A DNA stretch of 64,000 bases from Rhizobacter koreensis. Lineage in GTDB: Bacteria > Pseudomonadota > Gammaproteobacteria > Burkholderiales > Burkholderiaceae_C. The notes below the pieces were generated by a model, which was given only the letters and a program-made list of their open reading frames with translations, had not been told where the DNA came from and made no database searches. This document shows, piece after piece, positions 62,123 through 64,000 of the stretch. The stretch covers positions 1-64,000 of the forward strand of contig NZ_JABWMJ010000006.1 in assembly GCF_013366375.1 (NCBI RefSeq), in the 5' to 3' direction. Both the position numbers and the translations under genes were made by a program. How positions within the stretch are numbered: position 1 is the stretch's first letter; each line of letters begins with the position of its first letter.

Positions 62123-62753
62123 CGCGCATTGCATCGATACGCCGTGGGTGTTGCAATGGCCGAGGCGACCCTCCGACCAAGCGCCGATGGCCGATCAGGA
62201 TTCGAACGACGAGCAACACCTGCGAGCCTTGTTCGTTCGCGCGCTGGACGGTGACGGCCTGGCGTATGCGGCGTTCCTGAAGCAGATCGCGCGCCGTCTG
62301 CGCGCCTACCTGCGCCGGCGCCTCTACGGCTGGCCGGACGACGTCGAAGACCTGGTGCAGGAGTGTCTGCTCGCGATGCACAACCAGCGCGGCTCGTATC
62401 TGCGCGACCAGTCCGTGGTGGCCTGGGCGCAGGCGATCGCGCGCCACAAGCTCATCGACCTGCTGCGGGCGAAGGCCGCGCGCGAACAGCTGCACCACCC
62501 GCTCGACGACGACGCCGAAGACATCCTGCTGGCGGTGGACGACCACGAAGCCGCCGCACGGCACGACGTGCTGGCGTTGCTCGGCGAATTGCCCGACCGG
62601 CACCGCCTGCCGATCCAGCACGTGAAACTCGAAGGCCTTTCGGTTGCGGAGGCGGCGCGCCGCACCGGCATGTCCGAATCGGCCGTGAAGGTCGGCGTGC
62701 ACCGGGGGCTGAAGGCACTGGCGGCGCGCTGCGGCGCGAGGAGACTCACGTGA
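62112..62753 (+). CDS. sigF: SigF-like ECF sigma factor
   Basis: The 213-residue protein has sigma region 2 (DDVEDLVQECLLAMHNQRGSY) and region 4 HTH (LSVAEAARRTGMSESAVKVG). It should recognise the GTAACC-N16-CGAA promoter upstream of its own operon. A Met at 62187 is an alternative start. The next gene overlaps by four bases and encodes the anti-sigma. Confidence 0.85.
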   Translation: MSADAHCIDTPWVLQWPRRPSDQAPMADQDSNDEQHLRALFVRALDGDGLAYAAFLKQIARRLRAYLRRRLYGWPDDVEDLVQECLLAMHNQRGSYLRDQSVVAWAQAIARHKLIDLLRAKAAREQLHHPLDDDAEDILLAVDDHEAAARHDVLALLGELPDRHRLPIQHVKLEGLSVAEAARRTGMSESAVKVGVHRGLKALAARCGARRLT

Positions 62754-63394
62754 ACACCGACGACCTGGTGGACATGCTGGCGCGGCGCGCCGAACCGGTG
62801 CCGCGGCACGCGCTGCGTGACCGGCTGCTCGTCGCCGTCGCGATCGGCCTGCCGCTCGCGGTGCTGCTCGTGGCGCTCTTGCTCGGCCTGCGGCACGACC
62901 TCGCGGAAGGCCTGCGCCACCCCGTGCTATGGGTGAAGTTCGCGGTCCCGCTCGCCGTCGCCCTGGCTGCCGGCGCATCGCTGCGCCGCCTGGCGAGTCC
63001 CGGCGTGCCGGTGGGCCGCACCTGGTGGATCGGTGCAGGTGCCGTGCTCGCGCTGTGGGTCGTGGCCGCGCTTCAGTGGGCGGGCCTTTCGCCAACGGAG
63101 CGCGCCGTCGCGCTCTGGGGCAGCAGCTGGCGCGAATGCCCGTTCAACATCGCCGTCGTCAGCCTGCCGCTGCTCGCGGCGGTGCTGGCCATGCTGCGCG
63201 GGCCGGCCGCGCCCACGCGCCCCCGGCGAGCCGGCGCCGCGGCGGGTCTGCTGGCCGGCGGGATGGGCACGATGGCTTACGCGCTGCACTGCCCCGAATC
63301 GGGGCTTGCCTTCGTGGCGGTCTGGTACGTGCTCGGCGTGGTGATCGTCGCTGCCGCCGGCGCGGCGCTGGGGCCGCGTCTGTTTCGCTGGTGA
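62750..63394 (+). CDS. nrsF: DUF1109/NrsF anti-sigma factor
   Basis: The 214-residue protein has six hydrophobic helices and the DUF1109 layout. The cysteine motifs REC-PFN and HCPES are in loops; in NrsF, paired cysteines sense copper or oxidants and release SigF. It would close the feedback loop of the operon. GTG start overlaps the sigma stop. Confidence 0.85.
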   Translation: MNTDDLVDMLARRAEPVPRHALRDRLLVAVAIGLPLAVLLVALLLGLRHDLAEGLRHPVLWVKFAVPLAVALAAGASLRRLASPGVPVGRTWWIGAGAVLALWVVAALQWAGLSPTERAVALWGSSWRECPFNIAVVSLPLLAAVLAMLRGPAAPTRPRRAGAAAGLLAGGMGTMAYALHCPESGLAFVAVWYVLGVVIVAAAGAALGPRLFRW

Positions 63395-63480
63395 CGCGGC
63401 GAGGGACGGGCGGCGCCGTTCCCGATGAGCCGAAGCCGAGCGCACGTCTCGTGCGCCGGGTCGCTCGCCACGCACGCGAC

Positions 63481-63497
63481 GGCCGGCTCGGCCGGCC
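63481..63497. terminator. Hairpin between convergent genes
   Basis: GGCCGGC (63481-63487) and GCCGGCC (63491-63497) form a perfect 7-bp stem with loop TCG between nrsF and the convergent receptor gene. No T-run follows, so termination is only plausible. Confidence 0.35.
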
Positions 63498-63518
63498 GGA
63501 GCAAGAGCCGTGCACGCG

Positions 63519-64000
63519 TCAGAACGCCGCCGTCAGTGTCACCCGCACCCGCCGCGGCTCGACCGGATGCGAGTGGCGATCCGGGACTCCCGCACTCTCG
63601 CCTGCGAGGCGCGACTCGTAGTAGTAGTCGATGTCGCTCGCCTTGCGGTCGAACAGGTTAAACACGTCGACGGCGAGCCGGACCTTCGGATTGAAGCGAT
63701 ACCCCACCCGCAGGTAGGCGAGCGTCGTCGCCTTCGAGCGCTTCGAGTCATCTTCGACGAGCGGCCGCGGGCCCAAGTAGCGCAGCTGGAACTGCCCCGA
63801 CCAGGGCCCGCGGTCGAGCACCGTCACCCCGAGCGAGGCCATCTTGTCGATCGAGCCGGGGATGCGGTTGCCTTCGGGCTCATCACCCGTGAAGCGCGCC
63901 CGTGACGCGGCGAGGTCCGCATCGAGCAGCAGCCACTCGGTGGCGCGGTAGTGCAGCCCCAGCTCGACGCCGCGGCGCCGGCTCGGCCGGCTCGCCTCGG
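63519..64000 (-). CDS. TonB-dependent receptor, C-terminal part
   Basis: The frame is open from the stop at 63519 to the window edge. It encodes beta-barrel strands typical of TonB-dependent receptors (RRRGVELGLHYRATEWLLLD, LRYLGPRPLVEDDS, VFNLFDRKASDIDYYYESR) and a C-terminal Phe (VTLTAAF). The N-terminus, plug and any TonB box lie beyond 64000. It is convergent with the bufferin operon, so co-regulation is not implied. Substrate unknown. Confidence 0.85.
   Translation of the reverse strand, partial: EASRPSRRRGVELGLHYRATEWLLLDADLAASRARFTGDEPEGNRIPGSIDKMASLGVTVLDRGPWSGQFQLRYLGPRPLVEDDSKRSKATTLAYLRVGYRFNPKVRLAVDVFNLFDRKASDIDYYYESRLAGESAGVPDRHSHPVEPRRVRVTLTAAF

Overview
The window is GC-rich DNA with dense, overlapping gene layout, and the gene families point to a betaproteobacterium, most likely of the order Burkholderiales. 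No rRNA or other species marker is present, so the assignment is an inference from gene content. It has two parts: an integrated phage-like element (1 to about 22.9 kb, lower GC, mostly minus-strand phage genes) and chromosomal DNA (about 22.9 to 64 kb).

The phage-like element ends at 22,867-22,916 in a 50-bp copy of the 3' part of a tRNA-Thr(CGT) gene that has no 5' half. This is the expected downstream attachment-site scar. A P4-type tyrosine integrase (21,360-22,709) sits beside it. Leftward come small regulators, an HNH nuclease, an AlpA/excisionase-like protein, a Toprim primase and a RepA-like helicase, then a second HTH regulator, three large virion/DNA-ejection-type genes, a small-terminase-like gene and a large serine recombinase. 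Several plus-strand cargo genes interrupt this order: a PEP-CTERM protein, a lipoprotein, a YHYH protein, an H1-like basic protein, and a two-gene outer-membrane-barrel cassette. No capsid, portal, large terminase, tail or lysis gene was recognised. A four-site array built on AAGATGCTCACC occurs twice with the same spacing, beside the serine recombinase and inside the 3' end of the helicase gene. The intact tRNA-Thr and the other end of the element should lie left of position 1.

The chromosomal part holds several functional blocks. At 23.6-31.8 kb a PQQ alcohol dehydrogenase with the extra aspartate typical of lanthanide enzymes is followed by a XoxJ-like binding protein, a lipoprotein cytochrome c and a caa3-type oxidase (coxB, coxA, coxC), with convergent ctaG. 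Together these look like a route for electrons from periplasmic alcohol oxidation to oxygen. At 33.6-37.4 kb are protocatechuate-branch genes: pcaB, a pcaC-pcaD fusion and an MBL-fold hydrolase. Then come a CorC/HlyC-like protein, ApaH, DMT-type membrane proteins and tRNA-Ser(TGA). At 42.0-55.3 kb a cobalamin riboswitch precedes btuB, B12 uptake genes and the late corrinoid assembly genes as one overlapping operon. Two of its genes, cobB and cobC, carry single-base indels in short G or C runs.

At 59.3-63.4 kb is a bufferin-type operon: a DUF2282 precursor peptide, a DUF692 (MNIO) maturase, a DUF2063 partner, DoxX, a small membrane protein, an ECF sigma factor and a DUF1109/NrsF anti-sigma factor. 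The leader contains GTAACC-N16-CGAA, a SigF-type promoter, and a perfect 11-bp hairpin at the predicted transcript start. The window ends inside a TonB-dependent receptor gene.
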